Translations under genes and position numbers: made by a program
Source: Nonomuraea sp. NEAU-A123
GTDB lineage: Bacteria; Actinomycetota; Actinomycetes; Streptosporangiales; Streptosporangiaceae
Reading direction: 5' to 3'
Assembly (NCBI RefSeq): GCF_018603905.1
Contig: NZ_JAHFZZ010000002.1
Span: forward strand, 434,001 to 498,000
DNA: 64,000 nt
Part shown: positions 41,563-50,947 of the stretch, piece after piece
Position numbering within the stretch: position 1 is the stretch's first letter
Layout: each line of letters begins with the position of its first letter
Notes under the pieces: model-generated
What the model was told of the DNA's origin: nothing
What the model saw: the letters and a program-made list of their open reading frames with translations, nothing else
Database searches by the model: none

Positions 41563-41678
41563 GAGAGCTCCTTAGGCGACGGTCGGACCGAGCCTAACGA
41601 CTTCCGGTGATCATGTCTTCTCAGCGGCCACGTTGGGTGGGGGACAAGGGATGAAAACTCCGGACACCGACGAACAAG

Positions 41679-41719
41679 CGTGGCCCTCTCCACCGAGCGC
41701 AGCGGTGGAGAGGGCCACG
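41679..41719 (-). terminator. 17-bp-stem hairpin after gcvP
   Basis: CGTGGCCCTCTCCACCG pairs perfectly with CGGTGGAGAGGGCCACG around a 7-base loop (AGCGCAG), 11 bases downstream of the gcvP stop codon. There is no strong T-run, as is common for actinomycete terminators. It may act from both strands. Confidence 0.75.
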
Positions 41720-41730
41720 GTCACATCCGG

Positions 41731-44568
41731 TCAGTCCTCGTACGCCTCCAGCGGCGGGCACGAGCAGACCAGGTTGCGGTCACCGTAGGCCTGGTCGATG
41801 CGCCGCACCGGCACCCAGTACTTGCCCTCGCGCAGCGACGGCAGGGGGTAGGCCGCCTCGGTGCGGCTGTAGGGGTGGGTCCACTCGTCGGCCGCGACGG
41901 CCTCGGCGGTGTGGGGGGCGTTGCGCAGCGGGTTGTCGGCGCGGTCGTAGTCGCCCGACGCGACCCGCGCGATCTCGCCCCTGATGGCGACCATCGCGTC
42001 CACGAACCGGTCGAGCTCGGCCAGATCCTCGCTCTCGGTCGGCTCGATCATCAGCGTGCCGGCGACCGGGAACGACATGGTCGGCGCGTGGAAGCCGTAG
42101 TCGATGAGCCGCTTGGCCACGTCGTCGACCGTGACGCCGGTCTCCTTGGTGATCTGCCGCAGGTCGACGATGCACTCGTGGGCCACCAGCCCGCCGCGCC
42201 CGGTGTAGAGCACCGGGTAGTGCGGGGCCAGCCGCCGCGCCAGGTAGTTGGCCGACAGGATCGCCTGCTCGGTGGCCGCGGCCAGGCCGTCGCCGCCCAT
42301 CATCCTGACGTACGCCCAGGAGATCGGCAGGATGCCCGCCGAGCCGTAGGGGGCCGCGGAGACCGCGCCGACGGGCGAGCCGGTGCGCAGCGGGTGGCCG
42401 GGCAGGTAGGCGGCCAGGTGGCCGCGGACCGCGACCGGGCCGACGCCGGGGCCGCCGCCGCCGTGCGGGATGCAGAACGTCTTGTGCAGGTTGAGGTGGG
42501 AGACGTCGGCGCCGAACTCACCCGGCTTGGCCAGCCCGACCAGCGCGTTGAGGTTGGCCCCGTCGACGTACACCTGGCCGCCCGCGTCGTGCACCTTGGC
42601 GCAGACCTCGGTGATCGTCTCCTCGAAGACGCCGTGCGTCGACGGGTAGGTGAGCATGATCGCGGCCAGTCCGTCACGGTGCTTGTCGATCTTGGCGTCG
42701 AGGTCGGCCAGATCCACGTTGCCCTCGGAGTCGCAGGCCACGACCACGACGCGCATGCCGGCCATGACGGCGCTGGCCGCGTTCGTGCCGTGGGCGGAGG
42801 ACGGGATGAGGCAGATGTCGCGGTGGTCGTCGCCGTGGTCGCGGTGGTAGGCCCGGATCGCGAGCAGCCCGGCGAACTCGCCCTGGGAGCCGGCGTTCGG
42901 CTGGATGGAGACCGCGTCGTAGCCGGTCACCTCGGCCAGCCACTCCTCCAGGGTCTCGATGAGGTGGCGGTAGCCCTCGGACTGCGCGATGGGCGCGTAG
43001 GGGTGGATCCCGGCGAACTCCGGCCAGGTGATCGGCTCCATCTCGGTGGTCGCGTTCAGCTTCATCGTGCAGGAGCCGAGCGGGATCATGGAGCGGTCGA
43101 GCGCGATGTCCTTGTCCTGGAGCCTGCGCAGGTAGCGCAGCATCGCGGTCTCGGAGTGGTGGCTGTGGAAGACCGGGTGGGTGAGGTAGCCGGACTCGCG
43201 CGTCAGCGCGCCGGGCAGCGTGTCCAGCCCCTCGTCGGCCACGAGGTCGGCCACCGGTCCGCTGACGCCGAAGGCGGCGGCGACCAGTTCGAGGTCGGCC
43301 GCCGTGGTCTTCTCGTCGCAGGCGACGGAGACGTGGTCGGCGTCGGCCTGCCACACGTTGACGCCGCGTTCGGCGGCCTGCCGGACGACCTCGGCGGCCC
43401 GGCCGGGCACCCTGGCCAGCACGGTGTCGAAGAACTCACGGTGTACGACCTCGACGCCGCCCCGGCGCAGGCACTCGGCCAGCGCGGCGGCGTGCCGGTG
43501 GACGCGGGCGGCGATGCGGCGCAGCCCGTCGGGCCCGTGGTAGACGGCGTACATGCCGGCGATGACGGCGAGCAGGACCTGCGCGGTGCAGATGTTGCTG
43601 GTGGCCTTCTCGCGCCTGATGTGCTGCTCGCGGGTCTGCAGGGCCAGCCGGTAGGCGGGCGCGCCGTCGGCGTCGACGGAGACGCCCACGAGGCGGCCGG
43701 GCATCTGCCGCTGCAGTCCTTCGCGTACGGACATGTAGGCGGCGTGCGGCCCGCCGAAGCCGAACGGCACGCCGAAGCGCTGCGAGGAGCCGATCGCGAT
43801 GTCGGCGCCGAGCTCGCCGGGCGCGGTGACCAGGGTGAGCGCGAGCAGGTCGGCGGCGGCCACGACGAGCGCGCCGGCCGCGTGCGCCCGCTCGGCCACG
43901 GCGCGGAAGTCGCGCAGCCGGCCGGAGGCGCCCGGGTATTGGACGAGCACGCCGAAGCACTCGGGCAGTTCGCCGTCGAGCGGGTCCTCGACGAGCGTGA
44001 TGCCCAGCGGCTCGGCGCGGGTGGCCAGCACCGCCTTGGTCTGGGGCAGCGCGTCGGCGTCGACGACGAACACGTGGCTCTTGGACTTGCCCGCGCGCCG
44101 GGCCAGCGTCATCGCCTCGGCGGCGGCCGTGCTCTCGTCGAGCAGCGAGGCGCCCGCGACGGCGAGCCCGGTCAGGTCGGAGACGACGGTCTGGAAGTTG
44201 AGCAGCGCCTCCAGGCGGCCCTGCGAGATCTCCGGCTGGTAGGGGGTGTAGGCGGTGTACCAGCCCGGGTTCTCCAGCAGGTTGCGGCGGATCACCGCCG
44301 GGGTGATCGTGTCGTGGTAGCCCAGGCCGATCATCGAGGTGAGCACCCGGTTGCGATCCGCGATGGCCCGCAGCTCGGCGATGGCCTCGGTCTCACTGGC
44401 CGCGGCGGGCAGGCTGAGCCGGTCCTTGATCCTGATGGACTCCGGGACGGCCACCGCCACCAGGTCGGCCACGGACTCGAAACCCACGGCCTCGAGCATG
44501 CGTTGCTGCTCGGGTTCGGACGGGCCGATGTGCCGGGTCGAGAACGGCGGAGCTGACAGATCGGTCAT
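41731..44568 (-). CDS. gcvP: Glycine dehydrogenase (decarboxylating), P-protein
   Basis: The 945-residue protein is the single-chain GcvP of the glycine cleavage system: [18 protein letters not shown] at the N-terminus, GYHDT near residue 82, and the PLP lysine in [19 protein letters not shown] near 700. It decarboxylates glycine and passes the aminomethyl group to GcvH. The ATG at 44568 follows GGAGGCACC. A tandem glycine riboswitch precedes it, so expression should rise with glycine. Partners gcvT and gcvH are not in the window. Length fits the family. Confidence 0.97.
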   Translation of the reverse strand: MTDLSAPPFSTRHIGPSEPEQQRMLEAVGFESVADLVAVAVPESIRIKDRLSLPAAASETEAIAELRAIADRNRVLTSMIGLGYHDTITPAVIRRNLLENPGWYTAYTPYQPEISQGRLEALLNFQTVVSDLTGLAVAGASLLDESTAAAEAMTLARRAGKSKSHVFVVDADALPQTKAVLATRAEPLGITLVEDPLDGELPECFGVLVQYPGASGRLRDFRAVAERAHAAGALVVAAADLLALTLVTAPGELGADIAIGSSQRFGVPFGFGGPHAAYMSVREGLQRQMPGRLVGVSVDADGAPAYRLALQTREQHIRREKATSNICTAQVLLAVIAGMYAVYHGPDGLRRIAARVHRHAAALAECLRRGGVEVVHREFFDTVLARVPGRAAEVVRQAAERGVNVWQADADHVSVACDEKTTAADLELVAAAFGVSGPVADLVADEGLDTLPGALTRESGYLTHPVFHSHHSETAMLRYLRRLQDKDIALDRSMIPLGSCTMKLNATTEMEPITWPEFAGIHPYAPIAQSEGYRHLIETLEEWLAEVTGYDAVSIQPNAGSQGEFAGLLAIRAYHRDHGDDHRDICLIPSSAHGTNAASAVMAGMRVVVVACDSEGNVDLADLDAKIDKHRDGLAAIMLTYPSTHGVFEETITEVCAKVHDAGGQVYVDGANLNALVGLAKPGEFGADVSHLNLHKTFCIPHGGGGPGVGPVAVRGHLAAYLPGHPLRTGSPVGAVSAAPYGSAGILPISWAYVRMMGGDGLAAATEQAILSANYLARRLAPHYPVLYTGRGGLVAHECIVDLRQITKETGVTVDDVAKRLIDYGFHAPTMSFPVAGTLMIEPTESEDLAELDRFVDAMVAIRGEIARVASGDYDRADNPLRNAPHTAEAVAADEWTHPYSRTEAAYPLPSLREGKYWVPVRRIDQAYGDRNLVCSCPPLEAYED

Positions 44569-44625
44569 GGAGGTGCCTCCCGAGGGCTTTGGAGACCGGC
44601 GCCAGGGCGCGGGCGAGTGCCGGAT

Positions 44626-44812
44626 CTCCCCCTCTGTCATGGCGACCTGAGAGCTTCACCCCATGTGGGCTTGCACCGTCGGTGAGGTGCGCCTGGCGGG
44701 CGCACCTGCTTTCCAGAGTTGCCTACCCCGAGCGGTACAGGTGCCTGAGAGATTCCGGGGAGGGTTGCTCCTTCGGCGCCCCGGGAGCCAGCCCGGGGAC
44801 TCTCCCGCATGG
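44626..44812 (-). promoter_or_regulatory. Tandem glycine riboswitch
   Basis: Reading the minus strand, aptamer 1 (about 44812-44725) has GCGGGAGAGTCCC, GGCGCCGAAGGAGCAA and AATCTCTCAGGCA; aptamer 2 (about 44715-44626) has GCAACTCTGGAAAGCAGG, CACCGACGGTGCAAGCC and AAGCTCTCAGGTC with ATGACAGAGGGGGAG closing the stem. These are the conserved cores of the two cooperative glycine aptamers. It lies directly upstream of gcvP and should turn it on when glycine binds. Aptamer 2 ends about 55 bases before the gcvP start. Confidence 0.93.
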
Positions 44813-44851
44813 GGTCGTCAGCCTTGCGCTCTCCAGGTTACTACCCAATTG

Positions 44852-45472
44852 CTACCCTATGCGGCGCGCGCGCCGCCGCTGGGCCAGCTCGTCAGCGGGG
44901 TGGTCGGCCGGGACGCTGTCCTCGACCGCCGCCCTTTCCCCCGGCAGCTCCGCGAGGGAGCCCTCGACCTCTCGCCAGACCCGGCCGAGCGCGATGCCGA
45001 ACACGCCCTGGCCGCCTTGGAGCAGATCGATCACCTCGTCGGCCGAGGTGCACTCATAGACGCTGACGCCGTCACTCATGAGCGTGATCTGCGCGAGGTC
45101 GCCCACCCCGCGATCACGCAAGTGTTGTACGGCTGTACGGATCTGCTGGAGGGAGACTCCGGTGTCGAGGAGCCGCTTGACGACCTTGAGCACCAGGATG
45201 TCGCGGAAGCTGTAGAGCCGCTGCGAGCCCGAGCCGTGTGCGGCTCTTATCGTCGGCTGAACCAGCTCCGTGCGCGCCCAGTAATCGAGCTGCCGGTAGG
45301 TGATGCCGGCCGCCGCGCACGCCGTCGGGCCACGGTATCCGATGTCTGCCGGCAGCGACGAGGGCTGCTCGTCGAAGAGCAGCCCCTGCTCTCCGGCACG
45401 CTGCCGCGCACTCTCACGCCGCACCGGATCTTCCTGGCCGGTCGTCTTTCCCTCGCCGCTGCTGACCGCCAC
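44852..45472 (-). CDS. MerR-family regulator (Rv1830-like)
   Basis: The 206-residue protein has a MerR-type helix-turn-helix (GITYRQLDYWARTELVQ, about residues 52-68) with the wing RLYSFRDILVLKVVKRLLD, and a C-terminal helical domain with no effector cysteines. It matches the second MerR gene of the garA-ftsR-DUF151-MerR-gcvP block of actinobacteria. The GTG at 45472 follows GGAGGTCCGC; the longer frame to 45661 includes the promoter and is not used. It lies 40 bases upstream of the riboswitch, and gcvP transcription may begin within its end. Confidence 0.88.
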   Translation of the reverse strand: MAVSSGEGKTTGQEDPVRRESARQRAGEQGLLFDEQPSSLPADIGYRGPTACAAAGITYRQLDYWARTELVQPTIRAAHGSGSQRLYSFRDILVLKVVKRLLDTGVSLQQIRTAVQHLRDRGVGDLAQITLMSDGVSVYECTSADEVIDLLQGGQGVFGIALGRVWREVEGSLAELPGERAAVEDSVPADHPADELAQRRRARRIG

Positions 45473-45547
45473 GCGGACCTCCGGCTTTCTCTCATCCCGT
45501 GGCCTGATCTGGGGGTTCGTAAAAGCGCGACCACGGGTTTCACTTGC

Positions 45548-45576
45548 ACCGTAGGACCGTGACCATGCGCAGTCAA
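45548..45576 (-). promoter_or_regulatory. Sigma-70 promoter of the MerR gene
   Basis: On the minus strand TTGACT (45576-45571), a 17-base spacer and TACGGT (45553-45548) lie about 75 bases upstream of the GTG start. It is a good match to the actinobacterial primary-sigma consensus. Confidence 0.6.
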
Positions 45577-45620
45577 CGATCCGGCTCGGCGCGTCGTGAA
45601 GCGTAAATGCACTGAAATAC

Positions 45621-46103
45621 CTACCCCGCCCGGCCAAAGTCTTCGGGGGTGATCGTGTCAAGGAACTCCCTGAACTTCTCCACCTCGTCCTCCTGGTCGT
45701 CCGGGATGATCACCCCGGCCTCCTGGACGACTTCTTCGCTGGCGAAGATACGCGCTCCGGTGCGGAGCGCGAGCGCGATCGAGTCGGACGGGCGCGCGCT
45801 CACCTCTACGCCGTTGGAGAACACCAGGTCGGCGAAGAAGATCCCGTCACGCAGGGCAACGATGTTGACCGCGCGCAGGCCCACGCCAAGAGCGCTCAGC
45901 ACGTCCCTGAACAGGTCGTGCGTGAGCGGACGGGCTGGAGGCTCCTCCGCTTGGGCCAGCGCGATGGCCGTGGCTTCGGTCATCCCAATCCAAATCGGCA
46001 GGAACCTCTCCCCGTGTGCCTCCTTGAGCAAGACGATCGGCTGATTTGTGGGCATCTCTACGCGAACACCCACGACCTCCATCTGCAACACGGGCTGCTC
46101 CAT
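45621..46103 (-). CDS. DUF151 bifunctional nuclease-family protein
   Basis: The 160-residue protein starts with the family pattern LQMEVVGVRVEMPTNQPIVL and has GERFLPIWIGMTEATAIALA near residue 31 and ARPSDSIALALRTGARIFAS near 103. Homologues in plants and bacteria were described as bifunctional nucleases, and the mycobacterial copy sits in the same block between two MerR genes. Its cellular role in actinobacteria is not settled. It lies between the MerR and FtsR-like genes on the same strand. Confidence 0.9.
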   Translation of the reverse strand: MEQPVLQMEVVGVRVEMPTNQPIVLLKEAHGERFLPIWIGMTEATAIALAQAEEPPARPLTHDLFRDVLSALGVGLRAVNIVALRDGIFFADLVFSNGVEVSARPSDSIALALRTGARIFASEEVVQEAGVIIPDDQEDEVEKFREFLDTITPEDFGRAG

Positions 46104-46200
46104 ATTCGACTGGTCGGCGAGGCCGGCACAGCTATTTGGCCGGTCCGCTTCTGCATTTCAACGTAACACCCGAGGGGCCTTGTATGTCCCGCTGGTCCGG

Positions 46201-46863
46201 TCATCGGCCTAGAACGGTCCGCACGCCCGTACGTACGAGGGAGGCATGCAGGTCGAGCAGCAACGCCGACAGCTCCCTGGCGGCCTCGTCGGCCTCTCCG
46301 ATGGCCCCTGGGGCGCGTCGTTTGAGTATGGGCGCGATCGTCTGCTCCACCAGCCCGCACTCGCGCTCGGCCGCGGCCTTGACCGCGCGTAGATGCCGGG
46401 CGCGCAGGCCGAACCGGGCCAGGGCGCCGACGCTGCGCGCCACGTTGAGCGCCTCCTCGTCGTAGCGCCTGGCCGTCGCCGCGAGCAGCCCGTAGTCCTC
46501 GAGCTCGGCGAGTGTCTCCTCATCGAGCCCGGCCGCCTCCAGCAGCTCGGCCCGGCTCAGCCGTACTTCCTGCCGGTCCGGCCGATCGGTCAAGGCCCGC
46601 GGACGGCCGAAGTGCTCGGCCATCTTGTCCTTGATCACCCGCAGCGGCAGGTAGTGGTCGCGCTGCTCGGTGAGGATGTAGCGGAGCTGCTCGACGTGCA
46701 GGTGAGTGAACTTGCGGTAACCCGATGGGCTGCGCTCCGGCTCGATGAGCCCCTCGCCCTCCAAGAACCGGATCTTGGAGATCGTCACATCGGGGAACTC
46801 GCCCTGGAGCATGGCGAGCACCTCCCCGATGCTCATGTGCGAGCGTGCCGCCTGCGCGCTCAT
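46201..46863 (-). CDS. ftsR: FtsR-like MerR-family regulator
   Basis: The 220-residue protein has an N-terminal MerR helix-turn-helix (MSIGEVLAMLQGEFPDVTIS, residues 10-29) with KIRFLEGEGLIEPERSPSGY, the hallmark of the Rv1828/FtsR family, and a second effector-like domain from about residue 110 to 215. In Corynebacterium, FtsR activates ftsZ. It lies next to the FHA gene and DUF151 exactly as in mycobacteria. GGAGGGAGCCGC precedes the ATG. The symbol is assigned by family and context. Confidence 0.85.
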   Translation of the reverse strand: MSAQAARSHMSIGEVLAMLQGEFPDVTISKIRFLEGEGLIEPERSPSGYRKFTHLHVEQLRYILTEQRDHYLPLRVIKDKMAEHFGRPRALTDRPDRQEVRLSRAELLEAAGLDEETLAELEDYGLLAATARRYDEEALNVARSVGALARFGLRARHLRAVKAAAERECGLVEQTIAPILKRRAPGAIGEADEAARELSALLLDLHASLVRTGVRTVLGR

Positions 46864-46912
46864 GCGGCTCCCTCCGCGGGCCGCGTGAACGCGCAGGAAG
46901 CCATGTTCATCG

Positions 46913-46959
46913 GTCGCTCGCTGCGCTCGACTGCTCCCATCCGTCGCTCGCTGCGCTCG
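46913..46959. repeat. Direct repeat GTCGCTCGCTGCGCTCG, two copies
   Basis: Two identical 17-base copies, 30 bases apart, fill the gap between the FHA and ftsR-like genes. Each copy is partly self-complementary (CGAGCGCAGCGAGCGAC on the other strand), like the dispersed GCTCGC/GCGAGC intergenic repeats of actinomycetes. Confidence 0.6.
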
Positions 46960-46960
46960 C

Positions 46961-47473
46961 TCATGCGCCGGCGGCGGTCCGCATCAGGAAGACGAGGCGG
47001 AACTTGCCGATCTGCACCTCGTCACCGGAATGCAGCGGCACCTCCTCGATGCGTTCCCTGTTGACGTAGGTGCCGTTGAGGCTGCCCACGTCGCGCACGG
47101 AGAACTGGCCGCCGCGCAGGCGGTAGAACTCCACGTGCCGCCGGGAGACCGTGATGTCGTCGAGGAAGATGTCGCTTTCGGGATGTCGGCCCGTGGTGGT
47201 GAGCTCCTTGTCGAGCCGGAAGCGGCTTCCTTGGTTGGGCCCCCTGGTCACCGTGAGCAACGCCGTGCCAGGCGGCAGCTGCTCCACCAGCGCGCGCTCG
47301 GCGAGGAGCATGTCACCGGTCTCAGCCTCGTACGCCTCGATTCCCGCGACGGAGATCGTCGACGTGGTGTCCCCGGCGACCTCCTGTCTGGTCAGCGGCG
47401 ACCCACAACGGGAACAGAAACGGGCATCCTCGGGGTTGGCGTGCCCGCACTGCGTGCAGTAGACGCTCGGCAT
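46961..47473 (-). CDS. GarA-like FHA-domain protein with N-terminal zinc ribbon
   Basis: The 170-residue protein begins with a zinc ribbon (CTQCG...CSRCG, residues 6-24), then a GarA-like regulatory segment GDTTSTISV (about residue 36), and an FHA domain (about 75-165) with GRHPESDIFL, VSRRHVEF and SLNGTYVN. Mycobacterial GarA is phosphorylated on a Thr-Thr pair by PknB/PknG and inhibits 2-oxoglutarate-using enzymes. Here the TTS segment could serve the same role. The ATG at 47473 was chosen since the ribbon starts right there. Mycobacterial GarA lacks this ribbon. Confidence 0.88.
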   Translation of the reverse strand: MPSVYCTQCGHANPEDARFCSRCGSPLTRQEVAGDTTSTISVAGIEAYEAETGDMLLAERALVEQLPPGTALLTVTRGPNQGSRFRLDKELTTTGRHPESDIFLDDITVSRRHVEFYRLRGGQFSVRDVGSLNGTYVNRERIEEVPLHSGDEVQIGKFRLVFLMRTAAGA

Positions 47474-47746
47474 CGATCGGCTCGGCCTCCTACCGCGAAG
47501 ACGCGGCAACGGGGATCTGGACGCGCCTCGCTTCGCTCTTCAAGTTTGCGAATGCCGCAACTTACGCTGATCAGCGGCAAAGGTCAAGGCGAGGCGCTGG
47601 ACGACGGGTTCGGACGGTGACAAAGTTACCGCCGCCCGAGCCTCAAGGTCCATGCCGCCGCGCGTTTCAACATTACGATCTTGTACGTTCCACCGCCACC
47701 TATCCACCAGAGTTACCCTATGTGACGGTGTGGGGCGAATTTCGGA
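47474..47746. other. Intergenic region upstream of the FHA gene
   Basis: Besides the promoter at 47559-47587 I see no gene. The left part is the FHA leader; the right part separates it from the end of the manC-like gene. Confidence 0.5.
47559..47587 (-). promoter_or_regulatory. Sigma-70 promoter of the FHA gene
   Basis: On the minus strand TTGACC (47587-47582), a 17-base spacer and TAAGTT (47564-47559) lie about 85 bases before the FHA start. Good consensus match. Confidence 0.6.
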
Positions 47747-50251
47747 TCACGAGGAGGCCTCCTCGACCAGATGGGCCCAGCGCTCCAGGAGGGACTGGGC
47801 GGTGTCCACGTCGGCGGCCTCGGCCCACAGATCGGTGACCGGCTCGGTGGCGGCGGGCAGGATCAGCACCCAGCTCCCGTCGTCGGAGGCCACCCGCACT
47901 CCGTCGGTGGTGTCGACGCGGTAGCCGTTCGGCTCGGCCTCGGCGGCTTCGATGACCGAGCGCATCACGGCGCCCTTGGCCGCCCACGGGGTCGGCACCG
48001 TGCGCTTGAGGAGTTTGGCCTCGGGGATCCGCGCGTCGATCTGACTGAGCGAGAGCCGGGTGCGGGCGACCAGGCCGAGCAGCCGCATGAACGCCGCCAC
48101 CCCGTCGATCGCCGGGCCGAACTCGGGCACCACGAAACCGCCCCGCCCGTCTCCCGCGAAGATCATGTCGTCGTCCACCGCGGCCGAGGTGAGGGCGTCG
48201 ACCGCCGTGGAGGTCCACCGCACCTGCACACCGTGGAAGCGGCAGACCTGCTCGGCGACCCTGGTGGTGGTCACGGGCAGCGCCACCCGGCCGGCCCGGC
48301 GCTCGGCGGCGATCAGGTCGAGCACGACGAGCAGGGCGCGTTCCTCGCCGATGAGCTGGCCCATCTCGTCCACCAGCGCGATGCGCTCGCCGACGGGGTC
48401 GAAGCGCACCCCGAAGGCCGCCCTGGAGGAGCTCACGAGCTCCGAGAGGCGCTGGAGGTCCCGGCGGCGCTCGGCGAGCGTCTCCGTGGGCGAGATGTCG
48501 TCCAGGCGGGCGTTCACGGTGAGCACCTCGACGCCGACCCGGCCGAGCAGCGTGGGCAGCACCAGCGAGGAGGTCCCTCCGGCGCAGTCGACGACGACCT
48601 TCATGTCCCTGATGCCGGTCATGTCCACGCAGCGCAGCAGCTCGTACGCGTAGTCCTCGACCGCCCTGGCGGGGAAGCGGAGCTCGGCGATCTCGCCCGG
48701 GAAGGCGCGCCGGAACTCCTGGCGCGAGAAGACCCGCTCCAGCTTGCGCTGGGCGGCCGGGGGCAGGTCGGCGCCGCGGTCGTCCATGATGACGATGTCG
48801 ATGCTCTGCGGGTCGCCCGCGGTGGTGCGCAGCGCGATGCCGCCCGCGGCCGACTCCCTGGCCGTGTGGAAGCGGGTCACGGGCAGCGGCGCGGCCTCCA
48901 GGTCGAGGACGTTGATGGCGCTGGCGTTGAGCGCGCCGATCACGGCCCGCTTCAGCGCCCTGGCGGCCAGCGAGGAGTCGCGCGAGGTGACGACGTGCTC
49001 GCCCTTCTTCAGGGTGGTGGCGTACGCGCTGGCCAGCCGTACGCACAGCTCGGGGGTGATCTCCACGTTGACCAGGCCGCTGACGCCGCGGGGGCCGAAC
49101 AGGCTGCGCTGGCCGCGGGACTCCCAGATGACGCTGGTGTTGACGACGGCGCCGGCCTCGATGGTCTTGAACGGGTAGACCTTGACGCCGCTGGAGACGT
49201 ACGCCTCGGGTTCGATGACGCACTCGTCGCCGATGACGGCGTTCTCCTCGATGCGGGCCCCGGCCATCACGTCGGTGCTCTTGCCGATCACGCAGCCGCG
49301 CAGGTGGGCGCCCGGGCCCAGGTAGACGTTGTCGTGGACGACGGCCCGGTGCAGGAAGGCGCCTTCGCGGACGACCGCGTTGTTGCCGAGCACGGTGTAC
49401 TCGCGCAGCTCGGCGCCGCCCTCGACCTTGGCGTACTCGCCGACGAGCAGCGGGCCCTTGAGCACCGCGTCGGGGTCGACCGAGGCCGACTCGCACACCC
49501 GGACGCCCGGCGACACCTCGAAGCCGGCGATGTCCACGGCGACCCGGCCGGACAGGGCGTCGGCCTGGGCCTTGAGGTAGCTCTCGTGGGTGCCGACGTC
49601 CTCCCAGTAGCCCTCGGCGACATAGCCGTAGATGGGGGCGCCGCGCTCCAGCAGGCTGGGGAAGACGTCGGCCGACCAGTCAACGGGCTCTCCCGAGGCG
49701 ACCGCGTCGAGCACCTCGGGTTCCATGACATAGATGCCGGTGTTGACGGTGTCGGAGAAGACCTGGCCCCAGGTGGGCTTCTCCAGGAAGCGCTGGACCC
49801 GATGCTCCTCGTCGGCGATCACGATGCCGAACTCGAGGGGGTTCGGCACCCGTTTGAGACCGATGGTCACAAGCGCCGATTTTTCACGATGAAAACGGAC
49901 CATATCCGACAAATCGATATCGGTCAGGGCGTCGCCGGAGATCACCAGGAATCGGTCGTCGCGCAGGCGGGCCGCAGCGTTCTTCACGCTGCCCGCCGTA
50001 CCGAGGGGAACGTCTTCCGTGGCGTATTGCAGGCTCATGCCGAGTTCGTCGCCGTCGCCGAAGTAGTTGCGCACGAGCGCGGCCAGGAACTGCAGGGTGA
50101 CCACGGTCTCGGTGATGTTGTGCCGTTTGAGCAGGCGCAACACGTGCTCCATGATCGGGCGGTTGACCACGGGCAGCAGGGGTTTGGGCTGGTTGGCCGT
50201 CATCGGACGCAGCCGAGTGCCCTCTCCACCCGCCATGACGACCGCCTTCAC
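47747..50251 (-). CDS. ManC-type nucleotidyltransferase fused to a degenerate phosphomannomutase domain
   Basis: The 834-residue protein has an N-terminal GT-A nucleotidyltransferase (about residues 1-235; [13 protein letters not shown], then [17 protein letters not shown]), a left-handed beta-helix (about 250-370; repeated hexapeptides such as [15 protein letters not shown]), and a C-terminal phosphohexomutase-like domain (about 375-820). In the last, the phosphoserine loop (TASHNP in active enzymes) reads TTAGDP and the metal loop (DGDADR) reads RFDPVGER, so mutase activity is doubtful. It should make GDP-mannose or a related nucleotide sugar. The GTG follows AAGGAGGAG and is 4 bases behind the phosphatidyltransferase stop. 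Confidence 0.88.
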   Translation of the reverse strand: MKAVVMAGGEGTRLRPMTANQPKPLLPVVNRPIMEHVLRLLKRHNITETVVTLQFLAALVRNYFGDGDELGMSLQYATEDVPLGTAGSVKNAAARLRDDRFLVISGDALTDIDLSDMVRFHREKSALVTIGLKRVPNPLEFGIVIADEEHRVQRFLEKPTWGQVFSDTVNTGIYVMEPEVLDAVASGEPVDWSADVFPSLLERGAPIYGYVAEGYWEDVGTHESYLKAQADALSGRVAVDIAGFEVSPGVRVCESASVDPDAVLKGPLLVGEYAKVEGGAELREYTVLGNNAVVREGAFLHRAVVHDNVYLGPGAHLRGCVIGKSTDVMAGARIEENAVIGDECVIEPEAYVSSGVKVYPFKTIEAGAVVNTSVIWESRGQRSLFGPRGVSGLVNVEITPELCVRLASAYATTLKKGEHVVTSRDSSLAARALKRAVIGALNASAINVLDLEAAPLPVTRFHTARESAAGGIALRTTAGDPQSIDIVIMDDRGADLPPAAQRKLERVFSRQEFRRAFPGEIAELRFPARAVEDYAYELLRCVDMTGIRDMKVVVDCAGGTSSLVLPTLLGRVGVEVLTVNARLDDISPTETLAERRRDLQRLSELVSSSRAAFGVRFDPVGERIALVDEMGQLIGEERALLVVLDLIAAERRAGRVALPVTTTRVAEQVCRFHGVQVRWTSTAVDALTSAAVDDDMIFAGDGRGGFVVPEFGPAIDGVAAFMRLLGLVARTRLSLSQIDARIPEAKLLKRTVPTPWAAKGAVMRSVIEAAEAEPNGYRVDTTDGVRVASDDGSWVLILPAATEPVTDLWAEAADVDTAQSLLERWAHLVEEASS

Positions 50252-50255
50252 CCGA

Positions 50256-50837
50256 TCACTCCTCCTTGGCCGCGGTTACGAGCTGGCGTACCTGCACCGC
50301 ATAGAGCACCCCCGACCACCAGTACAGGCCCGTTCCCCAGAGCGCAAATGCCCATCCGACAATTCGTGCTATATCGGCATACCATCCAGTGTGGGATGCG
50401 AGGAAGAGCAGAGGGAAGGCGTACATGAGGTTGAACATGGCGGCTTTGCCCAAGAAATGCACCTGAAGTGCCTTGTAACCGCTCTTCCGGAGTACGGGAA
50501 TGAAACACGCGACGAACAGTTCGCGCCCGAGGATGATCACCACCAGCCACCACGGAATGACGTCGCGCAGCAGCAGCGCCAGGATCGTGGCGAAGACATA
50601 GAGCTTGTCGGCCGCCGGGTCGATGATCCGGCCGAGCCTGCTGATCTGGTTGAAGGCTCGAGCGATCTTGCCGTCCAGCCAGTCGGTGAATCCGGCGACC
50701 GCGAGGACGACGATCGCCCAGGCGTCCGCCTTGGGCCCCAATACCAACCAAAGGAAGACAGGCACGCCGAGGAGGCGCAAGAAGCTCAGCAGGTTCGGAA
50801 CCGTCCAGATCCGATCCTCGGCGGAAGTTTCGCTCAC
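50256..50837 (-). CDS. CDP-alcohol phosphatidyltransferase family protein (PgsA-like)
   Basis: The 193-residue membrane protein has the CDP-OH-P signature DWLDGKIAR followed by [11 protein letters not shown] (D-x2-DG-x2-AR...G-x3-D-x3-D) near residue 60, and four to five further hydrophobic segments. It joins CDP-diacylglycerol or a related donor to an alcohol, for example glycerol phosphate or inositol phosphate. The GTG at 50837 is the first start consistent with the sequence [19 protein letters not shown]. It precedes the manC-like gene by four bases. Which phospholipid it makes is not readable. Confidence 0.87.
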   Translation of the reverse strand: MSETSAEDRIWTVPNLLSFLRLLGVPVFLWLVLGPKADAWAIVVLAVAGFTDWLDGKIARAFNQISRLGRIIDPAADKLYVFATILALLLRDVIPWWLVVIILGRELFVACFIPVLRKSGYKALQVHFLGKAAMFNLMYAFPLLFLASHTGWYADIARIVGWAFALWGTGLYWWSGVLYAVQVRQLVTAAKEE

Positions 50838-50947
50838 GTTGCCGACCCTACTGCCTCGCCTTTCCCGGCAGCGGCGTAGACATCCGCTCGTAGACATCCG
50901 CTCATCGCGAGAGGTTAGGGCCATCCGCCACTGCGCAGGGGAACAGG

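Noticed and set aside
41680..44556. Very long open frame on the + strand opposite gcvP
   Set aside because: It is antisense to a clear gcvP with normal codon use; the composition (His/Arg/Gly/Val-rich) is that of a reverse shadow and no homologous motif is seen.
47771..50428. Long open frame on the + strand opposite the manC-like gene
   Set aside because: Antisense shadow; the minus-strand frame has clear domain motifs and a strong ribosome-binding site.
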